Shown here: positions 50,995 through 60,753 of the stretch, one piece after another | Layout: each line of letters opens with the position of its first letter | Position numbering within the stretch: the stretch's first letter is position 1 | NCBI GenBank assembly: GCA_943371245.1 | Contig: CALRTY020000002.1 | Span: 62,001-126,000, forward strand | Direction: 5' to 3' | Source of the DNA: UBA5018 sp947463165 | GTDB taxonomy: Bacteria; Cyanobacteriota; Cyanobacteriia; PCC-6307; Cyanobiaceae | Length of the DNA stretch: 64,000 bases | Made by a program: the position numbers and the translations under genes | Notes under the pieces: model-generated | What the model saw: the letters and a program-made list of their open reading frames with translations, nothing else | What the model was told of the DNA's origin: nothing | The model's database searches: none

Positions 50995-52433
50995 GGCCCC
51001 TCCTCCAGCGGACAAACCAGGCTGATAGCGCTCACCGGCCTCGTTACGGCGCTCGCGCTACCACCAGCCGCCTTCACCCGCACCTGCCAAGCCCCAGCCC
51101 GAGGCGGCTGGAACACACAGATCTGGCCTTGGCCCTGGCCCGAATCATCCACTCGCAACTTGCGCCGCTCCACCAATCGGCCGCTTTCGTCTAGCAGCTC
51201 CGCCATCAATCCCAGCGGCTGGTTAGTGGCCACCTCGGCCCACACCAGCAGCGGTTCGCCGAGCAGCAGCAGCGCTTCGGTGCGCAGCCCAATCTCCGGC
51301 CCAGCAAGGCCGCGATGGATCACGGACCTTGCCGTGAGCACCCCCTCCAGCTCATCGAGCACCGCCGGGTGGCTGTGCAGGCCCAGGTGTTGATCCGGTG
51401 CATAGCGCAGGCGCGGATCATCGGGGCTCAGAGCCTTTGGCGCCGCCGAAAGGCGAGGCACCGTGCCATCGCCTCCCTCCCGCGCCCCCTCGATCGCTTC
51501 GCTGGTTTCGATCCGCTCCCCCACCAGCCGGGCAGTGGTGGGGGTTGGTTGGCGCGTGCCCACAATTGGGTGCAGGGCATAGGCGGAAGCCGGGTATGCA
51601 CCGCCGTCAGGGGCTGCATCAAGGGCGGTGTGAAAGGCCACCGCATCGGCCACCAGGGCCGGATTCACGTTGGGCAGGGCAACGGCGCTGATTGGCGTGA
51701 GACCAGCTCCAGTTTCCAGACAGGCGTACTGGGGAAGCAGCTGGTGGGCAGAAGGCAGGCTGCGCGCGAAACGGGTGAGCTCTAAGCGCAGCGGCCCGAC
51801 CGTTTTCTCTACCCCATTCACCAGCTGCTGCAGGGCTGCAACCGCACCCCGGTGGGGCGTACCGATGGTGATCAGCTTGCGGGTGTGGGCTGCGCCACCC
51901 TCCTGCTCCACATACCAACGGGCCACCAGGCCACCCATCGAATGGCAGATGAAAATCAGCCGCGCATCGCGGTTGGCATTGTCGAGGGCTCGCCAGCGTT
52001 CGAGGGCCGGTTCCACTACCCGCTTAAGGCGGCGGGCGTTGTAGCGACAGCTCAGACGCCAGTCGTAGGCAAAAGGCAGCAAATTGCCGGGCGTAGCAAA
52101 ATCCTTGGGATCGGCCAGCACCAGCTTGAACCGCTGCATGAGCCAGCCCAGCAGCCGGTTGTAGCCGATGTTGGCGCTCCAGATGCCCGGCAGAACGTGC
52201 AGATCGGGCATCAATGCCAGCGCTTCCACCCCATCGCCAGGATGGTCATCACCCAGGTCAACGGGGAGAGTGAGGCACTGAATACTGGCGCCGAAGCTCC
52301 GGATCGCCTTCCACACAGCACCAGCTGAGGGCGCCCAAATCTCTTGGCCATCACGAATAAGGGTACTGCCCAGAATGCCTGGGAGCACCACCACCAAATC
52401 GCGCAGCTCAAGACGCTCAACCTCTCCAGACAA
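50991..52433 (-). CDS. LCAT/PGAP1-like alpha/beta hydrolase (putative phospholipase)
   Basis: Encodes 480 residues. The N-terminal VVVLPGILGSTL provides the oxyanion region; ICHSMGGLVARWY carries nucleophile Ser165; the acid is likely in GGDGTVPRL and the His in LGLHSHPAV. The C-terminal ~110 residues form a beta-rich domain. Similar to lecithin:cholesterol acyltransferase-type lipases that attack phospholipids. The 4 bp stop/start overlap with the caspase-STAND gene implies a joint system. No signal peptide, so a cytoplasmic or membrane-attacking effector is plausible. Confidence 0.82.
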   Translation of the reverse strand: MSGEVERLELRDLVVVLPGILGSTLIRDGQEIWAPSAGAVWKAIRSFGASIQCLTLPVDLGDDHPGDGVEALALMPDLHVLPGIWSANIGYNRLLGWLMQRFKLVLADPKDFATPGNLLPFAYDWRLSCRYNARRLKRVVEPALERWRALDNANRDARLIFICHSMGGLVARWYVEQEGGAAHTRKLITIGTPHRGAVAALQQLVNGVEKTVGPLRLELTRFARSLPSAHQLLPQYACLETGAGLTPISAVALPNVNPALVADAVAFHTALDAAPDGGAYPASAYALHPIVGTRQPTPTTARLVGERIETSEAIEGAREGGDGTVPRLSAAPKALSPDDPRLRYAPDQHLGLHSHPAVLDELEGVLTARSVIHRGLAGPEIGLRTEALLLLGEPLLVWAEVATNQPLGLMAELLDESGRLVERRKLRVDDSGQGQGQICVFQPPRAGAWQVRVKAAGGSASAVTRPVSAISLVCPLEEGP

Positions 52434-52711
52434 AAGAACTTGGCAACATTAACAAGACCATTCCTAGCGCCTTCTGGCCGATTTGTCCACGCCTCTACAA
52501 TGACGAAAGAAGCCAATAAAGCAACCATCATTTTGCCAGCCCCGCCAACCATGCAGGAAACATGAAAAATAGCCGCAACTGTTTCCAGCAGGCCCCGCGC
52601 CCAGAGCTTCAGAGTTGCGGGCTTGTCAAACTGCAGATAAGATCCTGGTTATGGATTAAACCGTGGCCGCGCACCATCCATCCATTCTCGCTAGGCGCTT
52701 CAAGACTACCC

Positions 52712-53110
52712 ATGATCGCAGCAGCCACGCACTACCTGTCTAATCTCTCTAACGGAAAGCTGGTGCTGTGGTGCTATTTGATCTGGTGGGGAACCGCCGT
52801 CTTCCATCATTTTGATCCATCGCCAAGTATTTGGTTGAACTCGGTTGGTATCAGTGCAGTTATTGGCGTAGCACTGATTCTCAGCATTGGCGGATTCAAG
52901 GCTGCTACGCGAGATCGCTGGCAAACCTTTCGCCTGTTCGCCATGCCCTTCTGCGTGTCGAGTTTTTCATCTCTTATCAAGGGCAAAGGCTTCATTCTTG
53001 TTTTTCCACCATCGCTCTCAGAATTGGCTACCGCGGTGGGCCTCTGCACGGCTTTTGCGGTTATAGTTATATGGCTAAGCAAGTCTCGTCGTGCACCAAG
53101 CAGCTTTTGA
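52712..53110 (+). CDS. Small membrane protein, paralogue 1 of 3
   Basis: Encodes 132 residues with three or four hydrophobic segments: LVLWCYLIWWGTAVFHHF, a second starting at SVGISAVIGVALILS, one around MPFCVSSFSSL and a last near VGLCTAFAVIVIWL. DRWQTFRLF separates the middle two. It is nearly identical to the gene at 55798 and to a 5'-truncated copy at 60815. The ATG 52712 start is shared with the second copy; ~70 bp upstream is also conserved. An attC-like site follows, so it is a likely cassette gene. Function unknown. Confidence 0.7.
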   Translation: MIAAATHYLSNLSNGKLVLWCYLIWWGTAVFHHFDPSPSIWLNSVGISAVIGVALILSIGGFKAATRDRWQTFRLFAMPFCVSSFSSLIKGKGFILVFPPSLSELATAVGLCTAFAVIVIWLSKSRRAPSSF

Positions 53111-53252
53111 CTGTACAAGCCGCAAAACCATAGTTTTCGCCTCCGCGGATCGTAGTAGAAGATTTCCTGCCTGGCAGGCAGACTAGGTAATAATTGTTCT
53201 TCGAGCATTGTAAGTAGACTCGGTGAATATAATGTTTCGAGTATTAATGGGG

Positions 53253-53308
53253 TGTAGCGTTGGCTTTGAGGCCGACAAGCCTTCGGGTTGCGGCTCACGC
53301 CAGCGTCG
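53253..53308 (+). repeat. attC-like hairpin after membrane-protein copy 1
   Basis: GCGTTGGCTTTGAGGCCG and its partner CGGCTCACGCCAGCG pair across a CC-TTC-GG tip, with single unpaired bases as in attC folds. It is joined directly to the bioF-derived unit C at 53309. Confidence 0.55.
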
Positions 53309-53971
53309 GCCTCCAGCTGCAGATGCACCGGCCGGGTGCCAGTCACCAGCCGCGAGCCGCCGGCCCCCAGGCCACTGGCGACCAGTTCCGCAGCGGCGGC
53401 GGCCAGTACGGCGGGATGACGGCTGAGGCCCAGGTAGTCAGTCGTTGCTGGCTAGATCCAGCAGCGCCGCGCCAGCAGCTGGCGGCTGCATTTGGGCGGT
53501 GGCGGCGGGCGCCAGGCTGCGCAGACTGCGGCGCCGCTCTGGCGCCAAGTCGACTAGGCCGTCGCGCAGCCTCTGGCGCCAGGGGGCGGCGGCGAAATCG
53601 GTGGAGAGGGGGGAGGGCTTCAGGGCGTCCCGACGCCGGGGATGGGGGTCAGTTTGGGATGGCGGCTGGGTGGGGTGGGGCGCAGTGGCGGAATCTTTTA
53701 CTGAGACGTACCAGTTCTCTATGGCTGTTAGTCTTAAGTCGGCTACACCCATGTGTTTACCCGAAGCCCTCTGGACCTGCGCAACCCTGCCGACCTTGTG
53801 TAACACAGCGAACTCTTATATGCTGATCCGCCCATCAAACCCGGAATGCTTCCGACTTGCGTGAATTGCTTGTCATCGCAAGCGATCTCACAGGTGCTTG
53901 CCGCTTGCCTCCCGCTTTTAGACGGCCAAAACAGCGTAGAAGGGGGTATTGTGCGGGTCCGCCTAAGAAAG
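53309..53971. repeat. Unit C: third copy of the bioF 5' end and upstream region
   Basis: Contains the most complete bioF 5' copy: on the minus strand the frame reads through PWRQRLRDGLVDLAPERRRS to LDLASND and then stops at the junction. The palindromes are mutated (TGCTGATCCGCC at 53821, GCGGGTCCGC at 53953), so this copy is older than A and B. It ends in CCGCCTAAGAAAG, after which new cargo begins. Confidence 0.82.
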
Positions 53972-54172
53972 CGTTCGAAGGATCGAAGGATTGAAGGATG
54001 AATTGGCGCTGAGTATTGCCATCATTTAACTCTGATTTAAGCAACTTTTGAGCGAGGATAACCATTTTACGCAACCTAGTTTTTTAGGAGTTCTTATTTC
54101 AACTGATGCAGAGTTGCTCGTGTATCTTTTCAAGTGTATAGTAGGGGTGTCCGTAGCAGGAGCAGGGGCTAG

Positions 54173-54571
54173 ATGAGTATGACTCCAAGATCAGGCCCGC
54201 TTTCACGGGGGCAAGCCGCCTCGGCAAGGTCAATATCCAGACGTGTTGTCGGGACTGGAAGGCGAGACAGGCGTCAAGGAGGCCGTAGACCCATACCAGT
54301 TCAGTTTGTTGTACAAGGCGCAAATACCTCCGTTGAAGGTGTCACCTATGGCACCTTGGAGATTTCCGGCGTATCGCCGTCATTCAGTTCAAGGGCTCGT
54401 GTACGCGTGACTGGCTTGCCGCCTAAAACTTCTAATTTAGACTCCGAGTTGAATGATATATTCTCGCAACTCCACGACCTTGACGTCAGCATCTCAAATG
54501 CCAACCATGCTATAGATGAACTAAGGGAATCCACTAAGTCTATCATCGGCGGCATGCTGAGCAAAGGCTAA
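54173..54571 (+). CDS. Hypothetical protein with basic N-terminus and C-terminal helix
   Basis: Encodes 132 residues: an Arg-rich disordered start (SISRRVVGTGRRDRRQGGRR), a beta-like middle (QFVVQGANTSVEGVTYGTLE) and a C-terminal coiled-coil-like stretch (LNDIFSQLHDLDVSISNANH). No family recognised. It lies 6 bp before a coiled-coil gene, so the two are probably co-expressed, perhaps as a complex. Confidence 0.5.
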   Translation: MSMTPRSGPLSRGQAASARSISRRVVGTGRRDRRQGGRRPIPVQFVVQGANTSVEGVTYGTLEISGVSPSFSSRARVRVTGLPPKTSNLDSELNDIFSQLHDLDVSISNANHAIDELRESTKSIIGGMLSKG

Positions 54572-54577
54572 CTTGAT

Positions 54578-54853
54578 ATGCAGTTGCTTGGTCAGATTGT
54601 TAGATTTAGCAAGGAGCTCCTTGCCCTCAAGGGTCAAGTCGACAAGAACACTCTAGAAATTAAAGAGATTCGCGAGGATCTCAAACAGCTGGCAATAGTT
54701 ATTCAAAACCTTAAGCACGAAATGGAAGTGCACCAACTCAAGCAGGACCATGAATTGAAACTGCAACGATTGGAATTAGAAAATACATTACTTAGGCACT
54801 TTCGCCCGCCTTCGGCCAATGATGCTTCTCTCATGCCCCCTCCAAGCGAGTAA
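54578..54853 (+). CDS. Small coiled-coil protein
   Basis: Encodes 91 residues, almost all one long amphipathic helix (LLALKGQVDKNTLEIKEIRE continuing to about residue 72, with heptad Leu/Ile), ending in a Pro-rich tail. Six bases separate it from the upstream stop. A partner protein or phage-like structural role is possible; no family recognised. Confidence 0.5.
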   Translation: MQLLGQIVRFSKELLALKGQVDKNTLEIKEIREDLKQLAIVIQNLKHEMEVHQLKQDHELKLQRLELENTLLRHFRPPSANDASLMPPPSE

Positions 54854-54995
54854 GTCTTGTTTTGGTAAGTCAGAGGTCTTAACGCCCTATCTATGTGGGA
54901 GTGCCACCTTCGAACAAAGCCATTCACCTGACTCGCCGCCGCAAATTCACTAAGCCCGCTGGGATCCCTTTGCTCAGACTCTTTGCGTGCAGGTG

Positions 54996-55685
54996 ATGGC
55001 GAGCGTTGATCTGCTTAATCCCGCAAGTTATGCAATCAACAATTTATCCCTAAATCAAGCAAAAAAATTGAAAATGGATTGCAATGAGCTTAAGCAGGCA
55101 ATTAAAGGTATCGCTGGTAAAGACCTTGAACAGAGAAAGAGATGGTATTCTCCCGCCGCAGAAGCCTATAACTTCGTAAGGCCGAAATATCCTGGTGCAC
55201 TAGTTGATAAGGCCATCAAGGTAGCCCGGTTTTCTTCGTCCTCCAGAATCCTTGAAATTGGCAGTGGCCCGGGAACGGCAACAACCTCCTTTGCGCAAAT
55301 CGGCTGCAGCATGGTTTGCATTGAACCTAATCCAGATTTTTGTGAGTTGACAAGAATTAATTGCCAATTGTATCCATCGGTAAAGGTGATCAACAAGTCT
55401 TTCGAGGAATGGAACCCAGAGCCTGAAGCATTTGATGCAGTTCTTGCCGCAAGCTCCATGCATTGGATCCCTGCAGAGATTGGCTATGTCAAGGCGAGTG
55501 GTGCACTAAAACAGGAAGACATTTTGACTGGGCTTGGCCAAATGATGCTTGACTCTGGCAGGTTTCGAAATCTGGTTACAGCAACTAAGGAGCCGATGAG
55601 GTTCGCCTTTCGTATTTATCAACATATCACATTGCACAGAAGACGCCGAACTTTGGTAAGTAGTCTTATTGACAGCGTGAAATAA
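54996..55685 (+). pseudogene. Class I SAM-dependent methyltransferase, apparently internally deleted
   Basis: From ATG 54996 the frame gives YSPAAEAYNFVRPKYP, the SAM motif ILEIGSGPGTATTSF, CIEPNPDFCE and AASSMHWIPAEIGY, typical of a ~270-residue methyltransferase family. After SGALK the chain jumps to EDILTGLGQMMLDSGRF. The expected ~50 intervening residues are missing and the C-terminus (after FRIYQHITLH) looks frameshifted. Probably inactive, although the frame is open for 229 codons. Confidence 0.55.
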
Positions 55686-55797
55686 TGATTCGGTGGTGCG
55701 GAGCATGAATGCCCGATAGCTGATAAGATCCTGGCTATGGATTAAACCGTGGCCGCGCACCATCCATCCATTCTCGCTAGGCGCTTCAATACTACCC

Positions 55798-56196
55798 ATG
55801 ATCGCAGCAGTCACGCACTACCTGTCTAATCTCTCCAACGGAAAGCTGGTGTTGTGGTGCTATTTGATCTGGTGGGGAGCCGCCGTCTTCCATCATTTCG
55901 ATCCATCGCCAAGTATTTGGTTGAACTCGGTTGGTATCAGTGCAGTCATCGGCGTAGCACTGATTCTCAGCGTTGGTGGGTTCAAGGCTACTACGCGAGA
56001 TCGCTGGCAAACCTTTCGCCTGTTCGCCATGCCCTTCTGCGTGTCGAGTTTTTCATCTCTTATCAAGGGCAAAGGCTTCATTCTTGTTTTCCCACCATCG
56101 CTCTCAGAATTGGCTACCGCGGTGGGCCTCTGCGTGGCTTTTGCGGTAATAGTTATAGGGCTTAGGAGGGCGCGTCATGCAGCAAGCAGCCTTTAG
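55798..56196 (+). CDS. Small membrane protein, paralogue 2 of 3
   Basis: Encodes 132 residues, differing from the copy at 52712 at only a few positions (Val for Ala at residue 5, Gly for Trp near the end). The preceding ~70 bp (GCTGATAAGATCCTGGYTATGG and on) is also conserved, so the repeat includes the promoter/leader. An attC-like site follows at 56314. Function unknown. Confidence 0.7.
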   Translation: MIAAVTHYLSNLSNGKLVLWCYLIWWGAAVFHHFDPSPSIWLNSVGISAVIGVALILSVGGFKATTRDRWQTFRLFAMPFCVSSFSSLIKGKGFILVFPPSLSELATAVGLCVAFAVIVIGLRRARHAASSL

Positions 56197-56313
56197 CCTT
56201 TGCCTGCATAAGCCGCTAAAAAAAACCAGAGTTTCCGCCTCCACGAGTAATTTGAGAAGATTTATTGCCTGGCAGGCAGACTCGGTTGCGATAACTTATC
56301 GAACATTAATGGC

Positions 56314-56370
56314 GTATAACGCTGGCTTCCAGGCCGTCACTCCTTTGGGTTGCTGTTTAAGCCAGTGTCG
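56314..56370 (+). repeat. attC-like site after membrane-protein copy 2
   Basis: GTATAAC (R''-like, 56314-56320) leads into CGCTGGCTTCCAGGCCG. The partner arm TGTTTAAGCCAGTGTCG ends at 56370 and is joined directly to a diverged bioF scrap, the same junction as at 53308/53309. Confidence 0.5.
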
Positions 56371-56455
56371 ATCTTCCGCTTCATATGCAGCGGCCGGGTG
56401 TCAGTCATTAGCCGCGAAGCGCTGGCCATCAGCTCCCCGCTCCGATCAGCAATCT
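56371..56455. repeat. Unit D: diverged scrap of the bioF 5' region
   Basis: CTTCCGCTTCATATGCAGCG, then GGCCGGGTGTCAGTCATTAGC, aligns with the bioF-derived start of units A-C (about three quarters of bases shared). It decays within ~80 bp. Same junction to an attC-like site as unit C. Confidence 0.6.
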
Positions 56456-57152
56456 GGTTACGCTCGCCGACAAGTATTGGCGGAGACTGTTAATAGAGAT
56501 TGAGCCATTGGTAGCCAAGCAATCAGGTGCCCGGCCGTTGAGCACCTCACCGTGGCCCTGAGGGGCGACATTGGCGTTCCACCAGAATCCACCCCTCTCG
56601 CCTCCCATCTGGTGGATTGGTAAGCCGAATAACGCCCGATGATAGAACAAGCGCACCAACTCAACCCAATCCTTGTGGTCAAAAGTATCGACATCGGCTT
56701 GATGCAGGATGATCTTATCAAGCTTGATTTGGGTGCCTTTAAGTGCTTTCGTGCGAACTATTATTTCAACCAACAGATTTCCCTGGCTATGCACAAGCAA
56801 GCAGAGACTGAAACCCGGTACAGGCTGCAGAACTGCGGAGTTGGCAGTGGCCACTTCCCCGCGCAGGGCAGGAAGGGCGAGAAAATCCCAGGTTCGTTGT
56901 AGGACAACGGCCAGCACCGCCGAGTAAGAAGCTCTGGCCATAGCCATGAACGGCGATGACCCATTTCGCACTGACCGAGCCCTGTTTGATCCTGGCAAGC
57001 ACCGAGCGGAACAGAACCTGGCTGGGTAACTCCCTAGGGCTAACATTTTCATCTTGTAGGCTCAGACGCCACTTTCCAGTGGCCGTGTCTTCTTCTGCCA
57101 AGGCTATTCTTAATTCTCTGCTGCCATTTACGTTCTGGGATTCTCCAAACAT
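56429..57152 (-). pseudogene. Frameshifted alpha/beta hydrolase (DUF900-like)
   Basis: Starting at ATG 57152, one frame reads ELRIALAEEDTATGKWRLSL and then WVIAVHGYGQSF, the oxyanion HGY region. Similarity moves to a second frame near 56900-56850, which gives FSLCLLVHSQGNLLVEIIV (nucleophile H-S-x-G-N) and LDKIILHQADVDTFDHKDWV. Together they resemble a DUF900-type hydrolase in which the HSMGN and ADVD blocks are diagnostic. At least one frameshift breaks it. Confidence 0.6.
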
Positions 57153-57502
57153 GCGTTCATCCTTAGTGGCAATGCCGTTCTGGTTGAGCTTAGTGCTGCA
57201 GGAGGTCGCTGATGCTCGGATCCAGCAGCTTCCGGCTGCGCAGCTGGATCGTTGTTAACAGATCATCGGGCCAGTCACCGTCATCACTTGAGGCAAAACA
57301 CAAACATGTTATCCCATGTAACAATGCAATGTGCATTTCGTGACAACTGGGTATGGAAGCCTCGTTAATGGGTTGTTTAAGAAAGAATTCTGATTTGATC
57401 AGACCCAAGCCAGAACCTTGCTAAACACACAAAGTTTCCTCTGGAATACCTGGGTGGTCGCCCTGTTGTTGCTCGATGTAAGTAAATCTACCTATAGACC
57501 TG
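57153..57502. other. Spacer upstream of the large surface-protein gene
   Basis: No supportable gene. The frame of the hydrolase pseudogene remains open upstream of 57152 on the minus strand for ~30 codons. The plus-strand part (57300-57500) is AT-rich and probably holds the promoter of the next gene. Confidence 0.35.
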
Positions 57503-60500
57503 ATGGAGGCCTTCCAATTAAACCCTTTTCAACCCTCACTCATTTCTTGGGTCATGCCTCTTACTTCTGCAAACCTGTTGTGGTCTCAGAACCTTTTAAT
57601 GGTTCAAGACAATAAGGATAACTTTCTTTACGAAAATGTAAAAACCGCATTTTCGCCAATTTCCACTCCTAGATTTAGGTCACGCTTCAAGGACATCCTT
57701 TACCCAGCAACTTGGACCGTAAATTCACCCTATGCAGCGATTGCTGGTAATCCAAGTGGTGGCAATAACACCATAGCCCCCTACAACTTTGGCGTAAACG
57801 ATACTGTTATCAGAACCCTTGATTCTACGGAAAAGGGGTTGCTTATTCATACTTCTTTGAATGGATTTGGTTCAATTAATCCAAATCTTTGGGAGCCTAC
57901 CGATGTCGCATTTACGCTTACAACTCCTCTGGGAAGCCTGACTCCTAGCGCTTTGTCCTTTGCCACTCAGCTTGGCAATGCTAGTTCGGGGAACTTATCT
58001 TTAAGCTATTTCTTCGCTGAGGATACATTCCGTGGCTTTCAATCAAACCTGGGTTTGATGTCTCGTAATCCCTTGGGAAGTGCTAAGCTTACTTTAGTCT
58101 GGACGGGAACGCCTAGCACGGCTGATACAGATGCCAACTTGGATCTTTATATACAAGGCACATCTACCGGCATTGTATATAATTGGTCTTCTATTGCTGC
58201 TGCAGGTGGTTCTAGCGTTGTGACATCGGACTCCTCCACTGGTCCATCTGAGTTGATTACTGGTCTTGGTGCTGTGGAATATATAGAGCAATTCTATCTT
58301 CCAGCTGGTTTTTCTCCCCTGGATACGAGTTTTAAAGTTTTTGTGAATGGAACACTCGGGTCAGTTTCTCCGACTGTTGGCCAAGATTTTTCGATCTTTT
58401 TTACCTCTAAACCCATAGTTGGTCAGGGTCATGGCTGGGGTGATGTACATCTTTATACCTTTGATGGGAAGCCTTATGATTTTCAATCAATTGGAGAGTT
58501 TATTCTGGTTAAATCCTTTACTGATGATTTTCAAGTACAAACTCGTCAGAAGGCTTGGTACACAGGTGCTCAAGTTTCTGTGAACACCGCCTTTGCGATC
58601 AGGATTAATGGGAATACCTTTGTTTACGATTCAGAGCTTGTAGTTGATAAAGAGCTAACAATTAATGGTGTTACCTATAATCTTGCAAGTGGTGGCAGCG
58701 CACTTTTTGGTAACACGAGAATCGAGCGATCGGGTAGTCAGTACATCTTCACCTATGCAGGATTAGATGGTAATCTTTCCACGTCTGACGATAATGATGT
58801 TGTCATTGCCTCTGACTATGGAAGCTATATTAATGTCTTTGTGAATCCTTCAGATGATCGTGCTGGCACACTTCAAGGGCTTTTAGGTAATGGTGATGGT
58901 GACAGCAGCAATGATTTTAGCTTGCGTGACGGCACAGACTTAGGCTCCAATCCCTCTGTAGCAACCATCCATACAACCTTTGCCGATAGTTGGAGGCTTG
59001 CCCCGGAAGAATCCTTATTTCTGCTAGGTACGAAAGCTACAATCGCACCTAAGCCAGACGTCATTACAGATCTTTTCCCCAAGGAATTTGTCTCCTTGGA
59101 AACTCTAGCGAGGCTAAATCCTGATGCAGTGGCGGGCGCCTTCGCCACTGCACGTCAGTTTGGCATTGCGGAAGGTGCTTTTCTAAATGGAGCTGTCTTC
59201 GACTTTCTGGTGACTGGAGATAAGAGCTTCTTGCAAGGAGCAAAGGACGCTGCAAGCTTAACCCTTCAAAATGGCAATAGTAGAGGTGAGCCGGGAAGCA
59301 TAGAGGGTAGTGCATGGAACGATCTTAACCTTAACGGTATCTGGGATGCAGATGAAAAAGCCCTGGCGGGTTTGACGATTTACATTGATAGTGTCAACAA
59401 TGATACATTAGATTCCTGGGAAATCTCTACAGTGACAAATGCAGAGGGGAAATACAGCTTTACTAACTTGGGGCCAGGGGAATATGCCGTTCGGCAAGTA
59501 ATTCAGTCTGGCTGGATTCAAACTTCTCCATCTGATCCTTATGCCATCGTCTTAAGGGCAGGGGAAAAGGTAGCGGATGTTAATACTGGAAACTTCAAAT
59601 TGCCTGTCATTGAAATTAACCCTAAAGGCCAGGTGATTGTTGAAGGTTTGACCGCCACTCAAGTCGCCTCCTATACCGTTACTCTTTCCCAGGCTAGCAG
59701 CCAAACCGTCAGCGTTAACTACGCAACTTCTAGCGGAACTGCAATAGCAGGATCGGATTTCACTGCAATAAATGGAACTCTAACCTTTAATCCAGGTGTT
59801 ACGAGTCAAGTTCTTGATGTTTCAGTTCTCAACGATTCTCTCATTGAAGCAGATGAAACATTTACTTTGGCTCTGTCTTCCCCCACGAATGCTATTCTTG
59901 GAACTCAGGCGACGGCTGTCACAACAATTACCGATACTTTTACGGCCTCCGTCACTAGAACTTTGGCGGCAAATGTCGAAAACTTGAGATTGACAGGTCT
60001 TCTTGCCATTGACGGTACGGGTAACGCTGGCAATAACGTGATTACTGGCAACGAAGCTAATAATTTACTTAATGGTGGTGCTGGTAATGACTCACTTAGT
60101 GGTGGTGGGGGTAGCGATACTCTCAATGGTGGTCTCGGCCTCGATACCCTCACAGGCGGAGCTGGAAACGATGTCTTCCTCCTCCAATTCACTCAATCTA
60201 CTGTCTCTGCCCCTGACCGCATCAATGATCTTCTGATTAATTCAGATAAAATTGATTTACTCAGTTCAACAGGAGCTGCGCTGGCTGCTCCTACTGTCTT
60301 TAGTCGTGCTGCCGATTCTGCGGCTACTACTTTGACCTCTGTCGTTACGGCAGTTTTTACTGATGCTAATGGCCTCACTACCGGGAACCAAGCCCTCGGT
60401 ATTAATAGCGCGGTCTTAGTTCGTGCAACCAGTACTGCCATTGCCGGAACCTATATCATTGTCAATGATAATGTTGATGGCTTCCAATCTGCCAATGACT

Positions 60501-60577
60501 TAGTCGTTAACATTACAGGTCATAGTGGAACGCTGCCCGCGCTTGGTTCTATCGCCGTTTCCAGCTTCTTTATTTAG
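57503..60577 (+). CDS. Secreted VWD / SdrD-B / Calx-beta / RTX repeat protein
   Basis: Encodes 1024 residues. A unique N-terminal domain is followed by a von Willebrand type D-like domain (~306-466: GWGDVHLYTFDGKPYDF … LLGNGDGD), an SdrD B-like domain (~600-700: SAWNDLNLNGIWDADE), a Calx-beta repeat (~709-809) and RTX calcium-binding nonapeptides (~838-889: GGAGNDSLSGGGGSDTLNGG). The C-terminal region fits a type I secretion signal. Likely an exported adhesin or surface protein. AT-rich. ATG 57599 is an alternative start. A strong terminator follows at 60754. Confidence 0.8.
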   Translation: MEAFQLNPFQPSLISWVMPLTSANLLWSQNLLMVQDNKDNFLYENVKTAFSPISTPRFRSRFKDILYPATWTVNSPYAAIAGNPSGGNNTIAPYNFGVNDTVIRTLDSTEKGLLIHTSLNGFGSINPNLWEPTDVAFTLTTPLGSLTPSALSFATQLGNASSGNLSLSYFFAEDTFRGFQSNLGLMSRNPLGSAKLTLVWTGTPSTADTDANLDLYIQGTSTGIVYNWSSIAAAGGSSVVTSDSSTGPSELITGLGAVEYIEQFYLPAGFSPLDTSFKVFVNGTLGSVSPTVGQDFSIFFTSKPIVGQGHGWGDVHLYTFDGKPYDFQSIGEFILVKSFTDDFQVQTRQKAWYTGAQVSVNTAFAIRINGNTFVYDSELVVDKELTINGVTYNLASGGSALFGNTRIERSGSQYIFTYAGLDGNLSTSDDNDVVIASDYGSYINVFVNPSDDRAGTLQGLLGNGDGDSSNDFSLRDGTDLGSNPSVATIHTTFADSWRLAPEESLFLLGTKATIAPKPDVITDLFPKEFVSLETLARLNPDAVAGAFATARQFGIAEGAFLNGAVFDFLVTGDKSFLQGAKDAASLTLQNGNSRGEPGSIEGSAWNDLNLNGIWDADEKALAGLTIYIDSVNNDTLDSWEISTVTNAEGKYSFTNLGPGEYAVRQVIQSGWIQTSPSDPYAIVLRAGEKVADVNTGNFKLPVIEINPKGQVIVEGLTATQVASYTVTLSQASSQTVSVNYATSSGTAIAGSDFTAINGTLTFNPGVTSQVLDVSVLNDSLIEADETFTLALSSPTNAILGTQATAVTTITDTFTASVTRTLAANVENLRLTGLLAIDGTGNAGNNVITGNEANNLLNGGAGNDSLSGGGGSDTLNGGLGLDTLTGGAGNDVFLLQFTQSTVSAPDRINDLLINSDKIDLLSSTGAALAAPTVFSRAADSAATTLTSVVTAVFTDANGLTTGNQALGINSAVLVRATSTAIAGTYIIVNDNVDGFQSANDLVVNITGHSGTLPALGSIAVSSFFI

Positions 60578-60753
60578 CGGAGACTTGATGAGGTGGCATG
60601 ATATACTTAATGCCCTGATACCTCGTATTCTTCCCGGAGTTGGGAGAGCTCATCGCTAGCCTTGAGCTGCTTGAAATCTAGTCAACGGAACTAATCCGTT
60701 TTTGTCTCAAGTGGTGATCGCCTGCGATTAGAGTTCGTCTGGCTGGAATTCCA

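Noticed and set aside
57190..57408. Minus-strand 72-residue frame upstream of the RTX gene
   Set aside because: No similarity or ribosome binding site and a mixed composition; probably chance or part of the decayed hydrolase.
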